The notes beneath the pieces are model-generated. The model saw nothing but the letters and a program-made list of their open reading frames with translations, did not search any database and had not been told where the DNA came from. From assembly GCF_900187945.1 (NCBI RefSeq), contig NZ_FYEH01000018.1, forward strand, positions 20,449 to 84,448: a stretch of DNA of 64,000 nucleotides, in the 5' to 3' direction. The position numbers and the translations under genes are program-made. Below are positions 35,710-43,783 of the stretch, piece after piece. Within the stretch, counting starts at the first letter, position 1, and each line of letters opens with the position of its first letter. This DNA comes from Arboricoccus pini (GTDB lineage Bacteria; Pseudomonadota; Alphaproteobacteria; Geminicoccales; Geminicoccaceae).

Positions 35710-36552
35710 ATGGATTGGTTCACCGACCACAAGCTGCCGATCGGCCGCTGGATCGCCTATCTGGTCGACCTGCTGAATACCCATGCCGCCGGCTTCTTTC
35801 GCTTCGTCTCCGAGACGCTGGGCGGCGCCATCGACTGGCTGAGCGATCTCCTTTTGGCGATCAATCCCTTTCTCTTGATCGTCATCCTGGCGGCCATCAC
35901 CTATGCGGCGAGGCGACGCCTGAGCGTGGCAATCGGCACCGTGCTGGGCCTCCTTTTGATCCTCAATCTCGGTTACTGGGAGGCCACGGTCCAGACGCTG
36001 ACAATGGTCATCGTCGCCACGGTCGTCTGTCTCCTGATCGGCGTGCCGATCGGCATCGCCGCCTCGCGCCGCCGCTGGGTCTATCCAACGATCCAGCCGG
36101 TCCTCGACCTGATGCAGACGATCCCGACCTTCGTCTATCTGATTCCGACCCTCATCCTCTTCGGCCTGGGGGTGGTGCCGGGCCTGATCTCGACCGTGAT
36201 CTTTGCCCTGCCGGCACCCATCCGCCTCACCTATCTGGGGCTGAAGGGCGTGCCGCACGAGCTCAAGGAGGCGGGCGAGGCCTTCGGTGCCACGCGCAGC
36301 CAGTTGCTCTGGCGAGTCGAACTGCCGGCCGCCATGCCCTCGATCATGGCGGGCCTGACGCAGTGCATCATGTTGTCGCTCTCGATGGTCGTCATCGCCG
36401 CCCTGGTCGGCGCCGACGGCCTGGGTAAGCCCGTCGTGCGTGCCCTCAACACCGTCAACATCGCCATGGGATTCGAGGCGGGCCTGGCGATCGTCATCCT
36501 GGCGATCATCCTGGATCGCACCCTCAAGCTGGCCGAGCCCAAGGGGCGCTAG
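35710..36552 (+). CDS. choW: Choline ABC transporter permease ChoW
   Basis: A 280-residue inner-membrane protein of the ProW/OpuAB type. It has six to seven helices, an N-terminal WFTDHKLPIGRWIAYLVDLL that anchors it, TFVYLIPTLILFGLGVVPGLI in the core and the EAA loop GEAFGATRSQLLWRVELPAAMP, then SMVVIAALVGADGLG. It is the membrane channel for choline uptake with ChoX. ATG 35710 begins the conserved protein; an upstream in-frame ATG at 35641 overlaps choX and is unlikely. No choV gene follows; gloB on the other strand is next. Confidence 0.92.
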   Translation: MDWFTDHKLPIGRWIAYLVDLLNTHAAGFFRFVSETLGGAIDWLSDLLLAINPFLLIVILAAITYAARRRLSVAIGTVLGLLLILNLGYWEATVQTLTMVIVATVVCLLIGVPIGIAASRRRWVYPTIQPVLDLMQTIPTFVYLIPTLILFGLGVVPGLISTVIFALPAPIRLTYLGLKGVPHELKEAGEAFGATRSQLLWRVELPAAMPSIMAGLTQCIMLSLSMVVIAALVGADGLGKPVVRALNTVNIAMGFEAGLAIVILAIILDRTLKLAEPKGR

Positions 36553-36643
36553 GCAGGGCCGCCACCCAAGGCACCCTAGCCTCTAGCGGTTCTTGCCGGC
36601 TACCGCGTGTTGCGCTGCCTGAGCCGGAGAAAGGACCGGGCGG

Positions 36644-37408
36644 TCAGGCGCGGTCCTTGCGACGGCGGATCTCGGCGAACACCTCGACGTCGTTCGCCTT
36701 CTCCATGCCGAGCTGGCGGCGGATGGATGGATCATTGGGACGCAGGAAGGGGTTCGTCGCGAGCTCGTCCGCGATGGTCGAGGGGATCGTCGGCTTCTCG
36801 TCCCGCCTAAGTTCGTCGATCTGGGCCGCCCTCGCTCTGAGCGCGGCGTTATTGCCGTCGATGCTCAAGGCGAAGCGGGCATTGGCTTGCGTATATTCGT
36901 GACCGCAATAGAGGCGGGTCGCGGGCGGCAGGGCCGCCAGCTTTTGCAGCGATCCCCACATCGTCGGGGCATCGCCCTCGAAAAGGCGGCCGCAGCCCAG
37001 CGCAAAAAGCGTGTCGCCGGAGAACAGCACCCCCGCACCCTCGAACCAGTACGCGATGTGGCCGGCCGTGTGGCCTGGTGTCTCGATTACGCGGGCGGTC
37101 TCGCTGCCGAGCTGCAGTGTGTCGCCTTCGACCAACGGGCGATCGATTCCCGGGATGGAATCGGCCTCGCGGGCGGGTCCCAGCACCTTGGCACCTGTCG
37201 CTGCCTTGACGGCAAGATTGCCGGCGACATGGTCGCCGTGGCGATGGGTGTTGAGGATCAGGTTTATCCGCCAGCCTGTGCGCTTGAGGTGCGCCAACAC
37301 AGGCGGACCGTCGCCCGGATCGACGATGGCGCGCGATCCGCTTTCGGGCTCGTGCAGCAAGTACACGTAATTGTCATCGAGGATCGGCAGCATCTCGATC
37401 TCGAGCAC
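36644..37408 (-). CDS. gloB: Hydroxyacylglutathione hydrolase (glyoxalase II)
   Basis: GloB hydrolyses S-lactoylglutathione to lactate and glutathione, the second step of methylglyoxal removal. The 254-residue protein has a metallo-beta-lactamase fold with NTHRHGDHVAGN (THxHxDH), later His in ETPGHTAGHI, FSGDTLFALGCGRLFEGD and the substrate-binding YCGHEYTQANARFAL, which are the GloB signatures. GTG 37408 is chosen since GGGAG lies about 8 nt upstream and LEIEMLPILDDNYVYL is the family N-terminus. It is divergent from the FAD-protein gene across a 17-nt palindrome. Confidence 0.93.
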   Translation of the reverse strand: MLEIEMLPILDDNYVYLLHEPESGSRAIVDPGDGPPVLAHLKRTGWRINLILNTHRHGDHVAGNLAVKAATGAKVLGPAREADSIPGIDRPLVEGDTLQLGSETARVIETPGHTAGHIAYWFEGAGVLFSGDTLFALGCGRLFEGDAPTMWGSLQKLAALPPATRLYCGHEYTQANARFALSIDGNNAALRARAAQIDELRRDEKPTIPSTIADELATNPFLRPNDPSIRRQLGMEKANDVEVFAEIRRRKDRA

Positions 37409-37522
37409 GGGTAGGGCTCCCTTCTTCAACAAGGTCCGCGTTTCACCAAAGCTGTCAGGAGGCCGACCGTTCCCCCCGCCAGTCCGTCGGCCGGCACGAA
37501 ACTGCGCCGGGCCCAATCATCT

Positions 37523-37539
37523 TTTCCCTACTAGGGAAA
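37523..37539. promoter_or_regulatory. Perfect 17-nt palindrome between gloB and the FAD-protein gene
   Basis: TTTCCCTA (37523-37530), C, TAGGGAAA (37532-37539) is a perfect palindrome with one central base, about 115 nt upstream of gloB and 130 nt upstream of the FAD-protein gene. The size and perfection suggest a dimeric repressor or activator; the protein is unknown. Confidence 0.5.
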
Positions 37540-37670
37540 TAGCCTATCAATCGCCAGGTAAAAGGGACCGTTGACCGGCGGTGGCGATCCGCGCAAGCAT
37601 TTGCAGGCTTGGATTGCCTTGCCTCGCGTGACGTCGAGCGCATCGCCAGGTCGGGAGGAGGAAGACGCTA

Positions 37671-39128
37671 ATGCCGACGAGCTTCGACACCGACGGCGTG
37701 GTGGAAGAGGAACCGTTCGGAAAGGAGCGGGGGCCAGCCCCCGGCCGGCGTCCGGCGCGGATCGCTGTCATAGGTGGCGGCTTCAGCGGCGTTCTCACCG
37801 CAATCCATCTGCTCTGGCGCTGCCAGCCGGGCGAGCGGATCTACCTGATCGAAAAGAATGGTCGCCTTGGCCAGGGCTTGGCCTTCGGCACGCGCCACCC
37901 CCAGCATGTCTTGAACGTGCGCGCGGAGAATATGAGCGCCTTCGCGGACGAGCCCGCCCATTTCGCCCGCTGGCTGGCCAGGCAGGAAGGCGACGAGGCG
38001 GTGGGCGTCGTTTCGCCCGCCGGCATCTTCGCGCGGCGTGAGCTCTATGGCCGCTACATTCAGGGCCTCCTGGCCGATGCCATCGTCCGCCAAGGAGGGG
38101 CCGCTAATTTCTACCTGATCGACGACGAGGCGGTGGGCCTGCGCGCCGAGGACGGCGGATGGTCGCTGGAGACCGGCTGCGGACGCAGTTACGAGATGGA
38201 TGCCGTCGTGCTGGCGATCGGCAATTTTCCGCCCGACAGCCAAAATCGGCCCGGCTACATGGCCGATCCCTGGGGGAGGGAGACGCTGGCCGGCATCGGT
38301 GCCGACGAGCCCATCCTTCTTCTAGGCACCGGATTGACGATGGTGGACCTTTGCCTGGCGCTGCGCGCGGAAGGCTATCGCGGGCAGATAACGGCGATCT
38401 CGCGTAACGGCCGCCTGCCGCACGCGCACGCACCCTCCGCGGCCTGGCAGGGGCTGAAGCTCGAGGCCGGCGATCGGGGCTCACTCACCCGCCTTGTCCG
38501 AGCCATCCGTCGCAACGTGCGAATGGCGGAGGCAGAGGGTGTCGGCTGGCGGGGCGTGATGGACGCGCTGCGGCCCCATATCGCCACCCTCTGGCAGGAA
38601 ATGACCGAGGTCGACCGCCGGCGATTTCTGCGCCATGTCCGCTCGATCTGGGACATTCACCGCCACCGCATGGCGCCGTCGCACGCGGCAGCCCTGCAAT
38701 CGGAAATCGACCAGGGAACCCTCCGCGTGCTGGCCGGGCGCGTGCGCGGTATCGAGGCCGAGGCGGATGGGGCGGGAGCACGCGTCAGCTACGCGCCAAA
38801 GGGCATGCAGACCCCGGTTCAGGCCTCCTTTGCCCGCGTCATCAATTGCGCGGGCCTGGGAACAGACGTCAATCGCCTTCGTTCGCCGCTCATCAAATCG
38901 CTGCTCTCGCAGGGCTTTGCCACCTCCGACCCCCTGCGCCTCGGGCTTGCGACCAGCGCTGCCGGTGCTCTGATCGACAAAGAGGGTCGTCTCCAGCGAC
39001 GCCTCTACGCCGTGGGTCCGATCACGCGCGGCACCTTTTGGGAGATCACCTCGGTGCCCGATATCCGCGCCCAGGCCGAGCAGGTGGCCCTGACGGCCCT
39101 TACCGCCGCGCGCCAGGTGAAAGGCTGA
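37671..39128 (+). CDS. FAD/NAD(P)-binding protein (NAD_binding_9 family)
   Basis: A 485-residue flavoprotein of the PF13454-type family. The FAD-binding site is RIAVIGGGFSGVLTAIHLL (residues about 24-42) with the second-strand acidic residue in YLIEKNG; the family block GQGLAFGTRHPQHVLNVRAENMSAF follows, then LLLGTGLTMVDLCLAL as a second nucleotide-binding segment. Such proteins are often found near siderophore or hydroxylation genes and may be monooxygenase-like, but no activity is established for this clade. The weak ribosome site GGGAGGAGGA lies 7 nt before ATG 37671. The ABC transporter pair is 90 nt downstream in the same direction. Confidence 0.82.
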   Translation: MPTSFDTDGVVEEEPFGKERGPAPGRRPARIAVIGGGFSGVLTAIHLLWRCQPGERIYLIEKNGRLGQGLAFGTRHPQHVLNVRAENMSAFADEPAHFARWLARQEGDEAVGVVSPAGIFARRELYGRYIQGLLADAIVRQGGAANFYLIDDEAVGLRAEDGGWSLETGCGRSYEMDAVVLAIGNFPPDSQNRPGYMADPWGRETLAGIGADEPILLLGTGLTMVDLCLALRAEGYRGQITAISRNGRLPHAHAPSAAWQGLKLEAGDRGSLTRLVRAIRRNVRMAEAEGVGWRGVMDALRPHIATLWQEMTEVDRRRFLRHVRSIWDIHRHRMAPSHAAALQSEIDQGTLRVLAGRVRGIEAEADGAGARVSYAPKGMQTPVQASFARVINCAGLGTDVNRLRSPLIKSLLSQGFATSDPLRLGLATSAAGALIDKEGRLQRRLYAVGPITRGTFWEITSVPDIRAQAEQVALTALTAARQVKG

Positions 39129-39189
39129 CCTGCAGTCGTTGCGGCCATATGTTCATTGACTTGATAGTCTTTGACGATATGTAGAGATG

Positions 39190-39218
39190 AATAGTGTAAA
39201 TAACGTATTTGCACTATT
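39190..39218. promoter_or_regulatory. Near-perfect 29-nt palindrome in the ABC transporter leader
   Basis: AATAGTGTAAATA (39190-39202), ACG, then TATTTGCACTATT (39206-39218) form an inverted repeat that pairs at 12 of 13 positions. It is AT-rich, unlike its surroundings, and ends 27 nt before the likely start codon of the permease gene (39246). Good candidate operator for the permease-ATPase operon; the regulator is not in the neighbourhood. Confidence 0.55.
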
Positions 39219-39245
39219 TGTATGTGTGATTTAAACGGATCGGCA

Positions 39246-40064
39246 ATGACCGCTCTCGCGACCCATCCGGCAAGCATGGCCGCCCCGGCGGCGCAGCGTA
39301 CGCGGCGGTTTACCGCCTGGCGCCGTTTCGCTGCCCCGTTGGCTATCCTCGTGCTCTGGCAGATCCTGGCCAGCGCCGGGCTGATCTCGGCTCGCACCAT
39401 GTCCTCGCCGATCACGATCGCCCACAGCTTTTACACGCTGACAGTAAGCGGCGAGCTCCTGCACCATCTCCTGGTCTCGCTTGCCCGCGTCGGTGTCGGC
39501 TTGGCGATCGGCGTTTCCGCTGGCGTTGTCTTCGCACTCATCGCCGGTCTCTCCAAGGCCGGCGAGGACACGGTCGATTCAACGCTGCAGATGGTGCGCA
39601 CGCTGCCGCATCTGGCGCTCGTCCCGCTCTTCATTCTCTGGTTCGGCATCGGTGAAGTGCCCAAGATTGCGCTGATCGCCCTTGGTGCCGCCTTTCCGAT
39701 CTATCTGAACCTCTTTTCCGGCATTCGCGGCGTCGACACCAAGATCCTGGAGGCCGCCAAGACCTTGGGTCTGAGCCGGATCGAACTCATCACGCATGTC
39801 ATCCTGCCCGGCGCCCTGCCCTCGGCCCTGGTCGGACTGCGATACAGCCTGGGCGTGGCCTGGCTCAGCCTCGTCGTCGCCGAGCAGATCAATGCCTCCT
39901 CGGGCATCGGCTATCTGGTGATGACCGCGCGCGACTTCCTGCGCACGGACATCATCTTTGTGGGCCTCATCATCTATGCCGTTCTGGGCCTCCTGGCCGA
40001 CCAGCTTGTCCGCGCGCTGGAGCGTCGCGTGCTGGTCTGGCGCCCGAGCTTCGTGAAGGACTGA
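39246..40064 (+). CDS. ABC transporter permease (SsuC/TauC type)
   Basis: A 272-residue membrane protein of the nitrate/sulfonate/taurine permease family with six helices. The signature EAA loop is EAAKTLGLSRIELITHVILPGALP (about residues 177-200), preceded by MVRTLPHLALVPLFILWFGIGEVPK and followed by GVAWLSLVVAEQINASSGIGYL. ATG 39246 is chosen since GGAT lies about 7 nt upstream and the palindrome then falls in the leader; ATG 39222 is an alternative that would put the palindrome at the ribosome site. ATPase gene follows after 4 nt, but no substrate-binding protein gene is in the operon. Confidence 0.88.
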   Translation: MTALATHPASMAAPAAQRTRRFTAWRRFAAPLAILVLWQILASAGLISARTMSSPITIAHSFYTLTVSGELLHHLLVSLARVGVGLAIGVSAGVVFALIAGLSKAGEDTVDSTLQMVRTLPHLALVPLFILWFGIGEVPKIALIALGAAFPIYLNLFSGIRGVDTKILEAAKTLGLSRIELITHVILPGALPSALVGLRYSLGVAWLSLVVAEQINASSGIGYLVMTARDFLRTDIIFVGLIIYAVLGLLADQLVRALERRVLVWRPSFVKD

Positions 40065-40068
40065 TCCG

Positions 40069-40893
40069 ATGGCAGATCTGCTTGCCGCCAGCCGTCCGGT
40101 CGTGGACATTAAGGGCCTCGTCCGGTCCTTCGGCGGACCCAATATCCTGGACCGGCTCGATCTTCGGATCGGTGCCGGCGATTTTGTCGCCCTCCTCGGT
40201 CGCTCCGGCTCGGGCAAGTCGACCCTCCTTCGCACCCTGGCAGGGCTTGATCCCGTGACCGAGGGCGACGTCGCCGTTCCAAGCGAGCGGGCCGTCGTCT
40301 TCCAGGAACCGCGCCTCCTGCCCTGGAAGCGCGTCTGGCGGAATGTGACGCTCGGCCTGCGCGAGGCCAATGCCAAGGAGAAGGCGTTGGCCGCCCTGGC
40401 CGAGGTCGGGCTTAAGCATCGCGTTGATGCGTGGCCGCTTACGCTCTCCGGCGGCGAGGCACAGCGTACGGCGCTGGCGCGCGCGCTCGTGCGCCATCCG
40501 CAGCTCCTCCTTCTGGACGAGCCGTTCGCGGCGCTTGACGCGCTCACGCGCTTGAAGATGCAGGGCCTGGTCGGTGACCTCTGGCGTGTCCACCGTCCGG
40601 CCGTTCTCCTGGTCACGCATGACGTGGACGAGGCACTTCTCTTGGCCGACCGTGCCGTGGTCCTGGATCAGGGCCGCATCGCCGCCGACGTCGCGATCGA
40701 CCTGGAGCGGCCACGCCGGCATGCCGATCCGCGTTTCATCGCGCTTCGTCAGCGCCTCCTGGGCGAGCTCGGCGTCGACGAGGAAGGGCATGAGCAGCAG
40801 CCCGGCCGGCGGAGCCAGCCGGCAGCGTCTCCCAGCGCCCATCCGGGTGATCGGGCGCCGCGCGGCGTGTTGCAGCCCGCAACCGCTGCCTGA
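40069..40893 (+). CDS. ABC transporter ATP-binding protein (SsuB/TauB type)
   Basis: A 274-residue ATPase with Walker A GRSGSGKST (about residues 44-52), Q-loop VVFQEPRLLPWKRV, signature LSGGEAQRTALARAL, Walker B LLLLDEPFAALD and switch VTHDVDEALLLADR. The FQEPRLLPWKRVWRNVTLGL stretch is typical of SsuB/TauB importers of sulfonates and related compounds. It pairs with the permease 4 nt upstream. The C-terminal 30 residues (EEGHEQQPGRRSQPAAS) are an unusual hydrophilic tail. Substrate unknown without the binding protein. Confidence 0.88.
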   Translation: MADLLAASRPVVDIKGLVRSFGGPNILDRLDLRIGAGDFVALLGRSGSGKSTLLRTLAGLDPVTEGDVAVPSERAVVFQEPRLLPWKRVWRNVTLGLREANAKEKALAALAEVGLKHRVDAWPLTLSGGEAQRTALARALVRHPQLLLLDEPFAALDALTRLKMQGLVGDLWRVHRPAVLLVTHDVDEALLLADRAVVLDQGRIAADVAIDLERPRRHADPRFIALRQRLLGELGVDEEGHEQQPGRRSQPAASPSAHPGDRAPRGVLQPATAA

Positions 40894-40968
40894 CAGCTGC
40901 GACTTTTCCAGCCAGGGCATTTGCGTCGCTGCCGATAGGCTCTAGCTTCCGGTCTGGCCGGCTTGACG

Positions 40969-42426
40969 ATGGTCGGCCTGCGGGCGACGTCGGTCGCTCG
41001 TCTTCTTCGGGGCTCTGGCGATTTGCGCGACCATATTCTCTTCATCACCGGTCATCTGGCCGAGCCGCGCCTGCAGGCGGTGCTGGCCGGCATGAAAGAG
41101 CCGCCCTTCACCTACGATGTGCGCAATATCGGCGTGAAGGTGGCGGCCCTCATGACCGCCGAGATCATTGAGCGTCGTCTCAAGGATGTGACCGGCGCCA
41201 CGCGCATCATGCTGCCCGGCCGCTTCAAGGGCGATCTCGACCGTCTGGCGGCGAGCTTCGGCGTGCCATTCGAGCGCGGACCCGAGGATGTCAAGGATCT
41301 GCCCTGGTTTTTTGGTCGGGCCGAGAAGACGATCGTCCTGGAGCGCCCAGGCACCCGGGTCTTCGCCGAGATCGTCGAGGCGCCGCAACTCTCGATCGAG
41401 GGCATTTTGGCGAAGGCCGCCTATCTGGTGGCCGAGGGCGCCGACGTGATCGATCTGGGCTCCCTGCCGGGAACGCCCTTTCCGCATCTTGAGGAAGCCG
41501 TGCAGGCGCTGGTGGCTGAGGGCTTTACCGTCAGCGTCGATTCGGGCGATCCGGCCGAGCTCATGCGCGGTGCCCGCGCTGGCGCATCCTTCCTCTTGAG
41601 CCTCGATGAGCGGAGCCTTGATCTTGCCTTCGAGACCGATGCCGTGCCGATCGTCATTCCGGCCGAGCATGGCGAGCTCAGCGGCCTGAAGCGCTCGGCC
41701 GAGCGCCTCATCAAGGCAGGTCGTCCCTTCATGCTGGACCCCATCCTCGATCCGATCAACATGGGCTTCACACCGTCGCTGGTTCGCTATCACGAGATGC
41801 GCCAGGCTTTCCCCGAGGCCGAGATGCTGATGGGTGTGGGCAACCTTACCGAGCTGACGGACGCCGATACGACGGGGATCACAACGCTCCTCATGGCAAG
41901 CTGCGTCGAGCTCGCGATCAGGAACGTGCTGGTCGTGCAGGTGAGCCCGCATTGCCGTCGTGCCGTGCGCGAGTGTGACCGCTCCTGGAAGATGCTGACC
42001 GCCGCCCATCGCGATGCCACCATCCCAACGGGCTACGATACCTCGATGCTCTGCCTGCGCGACCGCCTGCCATTCCCCAACACGCCGGCGGAGATCGCGG
42101 AGAGTGCGGCACAGGTGACCGATCGTAACTACCGCATCGAGGCCGCCAAGGACGGCATCCACATCTACAACAAGGAAGGGCACCACCAGGCGGAGGATCC
42201 CTTCGATCTCTACCCGGCCCTGGCCCCGTCACTCGAGGGCGATGCCGGCCACGCCTTCTATCTGGGCGTCGAGTTGGCAAGGGCGCAGATCGCTTTCCAA
42301 CTGGGCAAGCGCTACGCACAGGACGCTCAATTGCGCTGGGGCTGCGCCGTTGACACCCCAGATGAGGACAGCGTCCACCAAAAGGAGCTGGGTGCTACCA
42401 TGCAGGACAGGAAGGCCAAGCGCTGA
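40969..42426 (+). CDS. Dihydropteroate synthase-like protein (DUF6513, H4MPT cluster)
   Basis: A protein of about 485 residues. The middle (roughly residues 130-350) is a pterin-binding TIM barrel resembling dihydropteroate synthase: ADVIDLGSLPGTPFP, VSVDSGDPAELMRGA and FMLDPILDPINMGFTPSLVRY. The N-terminal 130 residues (HILFITGHLAEPRL, KVAALMTAEIIERRL) and the C-terminal part are found only in archaeal and methylotroph homologues of MJ0107 type. It is thought to act in H4MPT assembly, joining pterin to the arylamine, though direct proof is lacking to my knowledge. ATG 40969 is used; TTG 40963 is an alternative. First of three co-directional cofactor genes. Confidence 0.82.
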   Translation: MVGLRATSVARLLRGSGDLRDHILFITGHLAEPRLQAVLAGMKEPPFTYDVRNIGVKVAALMTAEIIERRLKDVTGATRIMLPGRFKGDLDRLAASFGVPFERGPEDVKDLPWFFGRAEKTIVLERPGTRVFAEIVEAPQLSIEGILAKAAYLVAEGADVIDLGSLPGTPFPHLEEAVQALVAEGFTVSVDSGDPAELMRGARAGASFLLSLDERSLDLAFETDAVPIVIPAEHGELSGLKRSAERLIKAGRPFMLDPILDPINMGFTPSLVRYHEMRQAFPEAEMLMGVGNLTELTDADTTGITTLLMASCVELAIRNVLVVQVSPHCRRAVRECDRSWKMLTAAHRDATIPTGYDTSMLCLRDRLPFPNTPAEIAESAAQVTDRNYRIEAAKDGIHIYNKEGHHQAEDPFDLYPALAPSLEGDAGHAFYLGVELARAQIAFQLGKRYAQDAQLRWGCAVDTPDEDSVHQKELGATMQDRKAKR

Positions 42427-42986
42427 TGCCTTTTATTCGTGAGAGCGTCATCGTCACGCTGAACGCCTTGGGCGAACCGCATGTGGCACCGCTCGGCATC
42501 ATCGAGGATGGTCAAGATCTCATCATCGCCCCGTTCCGGCCGTCCCGGACGCTGGACAATCTGGTCCGCACGCGGGTGGCCACGATCAACTACCTGACCG
42601 ACGCCCGCGTTTTTGCCGGCCTCGTCAGCGGCCGTTGTGTCGATTGGCCCCTGGTGCGGACGCGGGATTGCTATCGGCTGGAGGCAGCGCTCAGTCACGA
42701 GGAGATCGAGATCTACGACATCGTCGCGGACGAGACGCGGCCGCGTTTTTATTGTCGCAGCCGGATGGTCTTCACGCACCGCCCCTTCATGGGCATGAAT
42801 CGAGCCGAGGCCGCGGTGCTTGAGGCGGCCATTCTCTGCACGCGGCTGAAAATGCTGCCCAAGGACAAGGTGAAGGCGGAGATGGCCTATCTTGAGATCG
42901 CGATCGGCAAGACAGCCGGCCCAGCCGAGCGGGAAGCCTGGGGCTGGCTGGTCGAGATGATCGCCGATGCCGGGGCCACGGCATGA
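42426..42986 (+). CDS. DUF447 family protein (H4MPT cluster)
   Basis: A 186-residue protein with the FMN-binding split-barrel shape suggested by IRESVIVTLNALGEPHVAPLGI and IIAPFRPSRTLDNLVR near the N-terminus. DUF447 proteins accompany H4MPT/methanofuran genes in methanogens and methylotrophs and are proposed cofactor-biosynthesis enzymes, function unproven. Its start (TGATG) overlaps the stop of the DHPS-like gene, and its stop overlaps the start of mfnB (ATGA), so the three are co-translated. Confidence 0.82.
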   Translation: MPFIRESVIVTLNALGEPHVAPLGIIEDGQDLIIAPFRPSRTLDNLVRTRVATINYLTDARVFAGLVSGRCVDWPLVRTRDCYRLEAALSHEEIEIYDIVADETRPRFYCRSRMVFTHRPFMGMNRAEAAVLEAAILCTRLKMLPKDKVKAEMAYLEIAIGKTAGPAEREAWGWLVEMIADAGATA

Positions 42987-43783
42987 AGTCCTTTTTAGGC
43001 CGCCCGGCGATGCTGGCCAGCGTGGCCGACCTGGACGAGGCGATGGTCGCCGTTGAGCAGGGGGCCGACCTCGTCGATCTCAAGGACCCGACGAGAGGGG
43101 CACTCGGCGCCTGGCCCGTGGAGTCCGTAAGGGCAGCCGTGGAGGCCCTGGGCGATCGCGCCCTTCTGAGTGCCACCGTCGGCGACCTGCCGGTCGACCC
43201 GGAAAGCCTTGTCGAAGCCGCCCGACGGATGGCGGCAACCGGCGTTGCCATCGTCAAGATCGGTTTTTTCGCCGCCTCGGCGAGCCTGGACGAATTGGCG
43301 GCGGCGGTGCGCGCGCTGGCGGCGGTCACGGCTGAGGGAACCCGTCTGGTTGCCGTCTTGATGGCGGACCAGGAATTGCACCTGCCACTCCTGCCGATGC
43401 TGGCGAGCGCCGGCTTCAAGGGTGCCATGCTGGATACGGCCGACAAGGCCGCGGGCCCGCTCTCCCGCCATCTGTCGGCGCCGGCTTTGGCCGATTTCGT
43501 CGACCGTGTCAGACGGCTCTCCATGCTCTGCGGCCTCGCGGGCTCGCTGCGCCAGTCCGACATCGCCCCGCTCGCGGCCCTCGCACCTGATTATCTGGGC
43601 TTTCGTGGGGCGCTTTGCGGCGCCGGCCGCACCAGCCGGCTCGATCCCTTGAAGCTGGCGGCCATACGTCAGGCGGTGCGCGCCGCCAGCAATCGCGCCA
43701 CGGCTACGGCCGGAAAGCAGGTGGCGACGGATGAAATGCCGACGTCATCCTCAGCCGGCATCAGGCTCGCCGCCGCCAGATAG
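42983..43783 (+). CDS. mfnB: (5-formylfuran-3-yl)methyl phosphate synthase MfnB
   Basis: MfnB condenses two triose phosphates into the furan precursor of methanofuran. The 266-residue TIM-barrel protein has the family start LASVADLDEAMVAVEQGADLVDLKDP (catalytic-area Asp and Lys in DLKDP), IVKIGFFA, SAGFKGAMLDTADK with its Lys, and FRGALC near the end. The C-terminal 35 residues (from about ATATAG on) exceed the usual length and lie antisense to the last 115 nt of mfnF. Last gene of the plus-strand trio. Confidence 0.9.
   Translation: MKSFLGRPAMLASVADLDEAMVAVEQGADLVDLKDPTRGALGAWPVESVRAAVEALGDRALLSATVGDLPVDPESLVEAARRMAATGVAIVKIGFFAASASLDELAAAVRALAAVTAEGTRLVAVLMADQELHLPLLPMLASAGFKGAMLDTADKAAGPLSRHLSAPALADFVDRVRRLSMLCGLAGSLRQSDIAPLAALAPDYLGFRGALCGAGRTSRLDPLKLAAIRQAVRAASNRATATAGKQVATDEMPTSSSAGIRLAAAR

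Noticed and set aside
40942..42186. A 414-codon minus-strand frame opposite the DHPS-like gene
   Set aside because: Antisense frame without recognisable motifs; the plus-strand protein is conserved.
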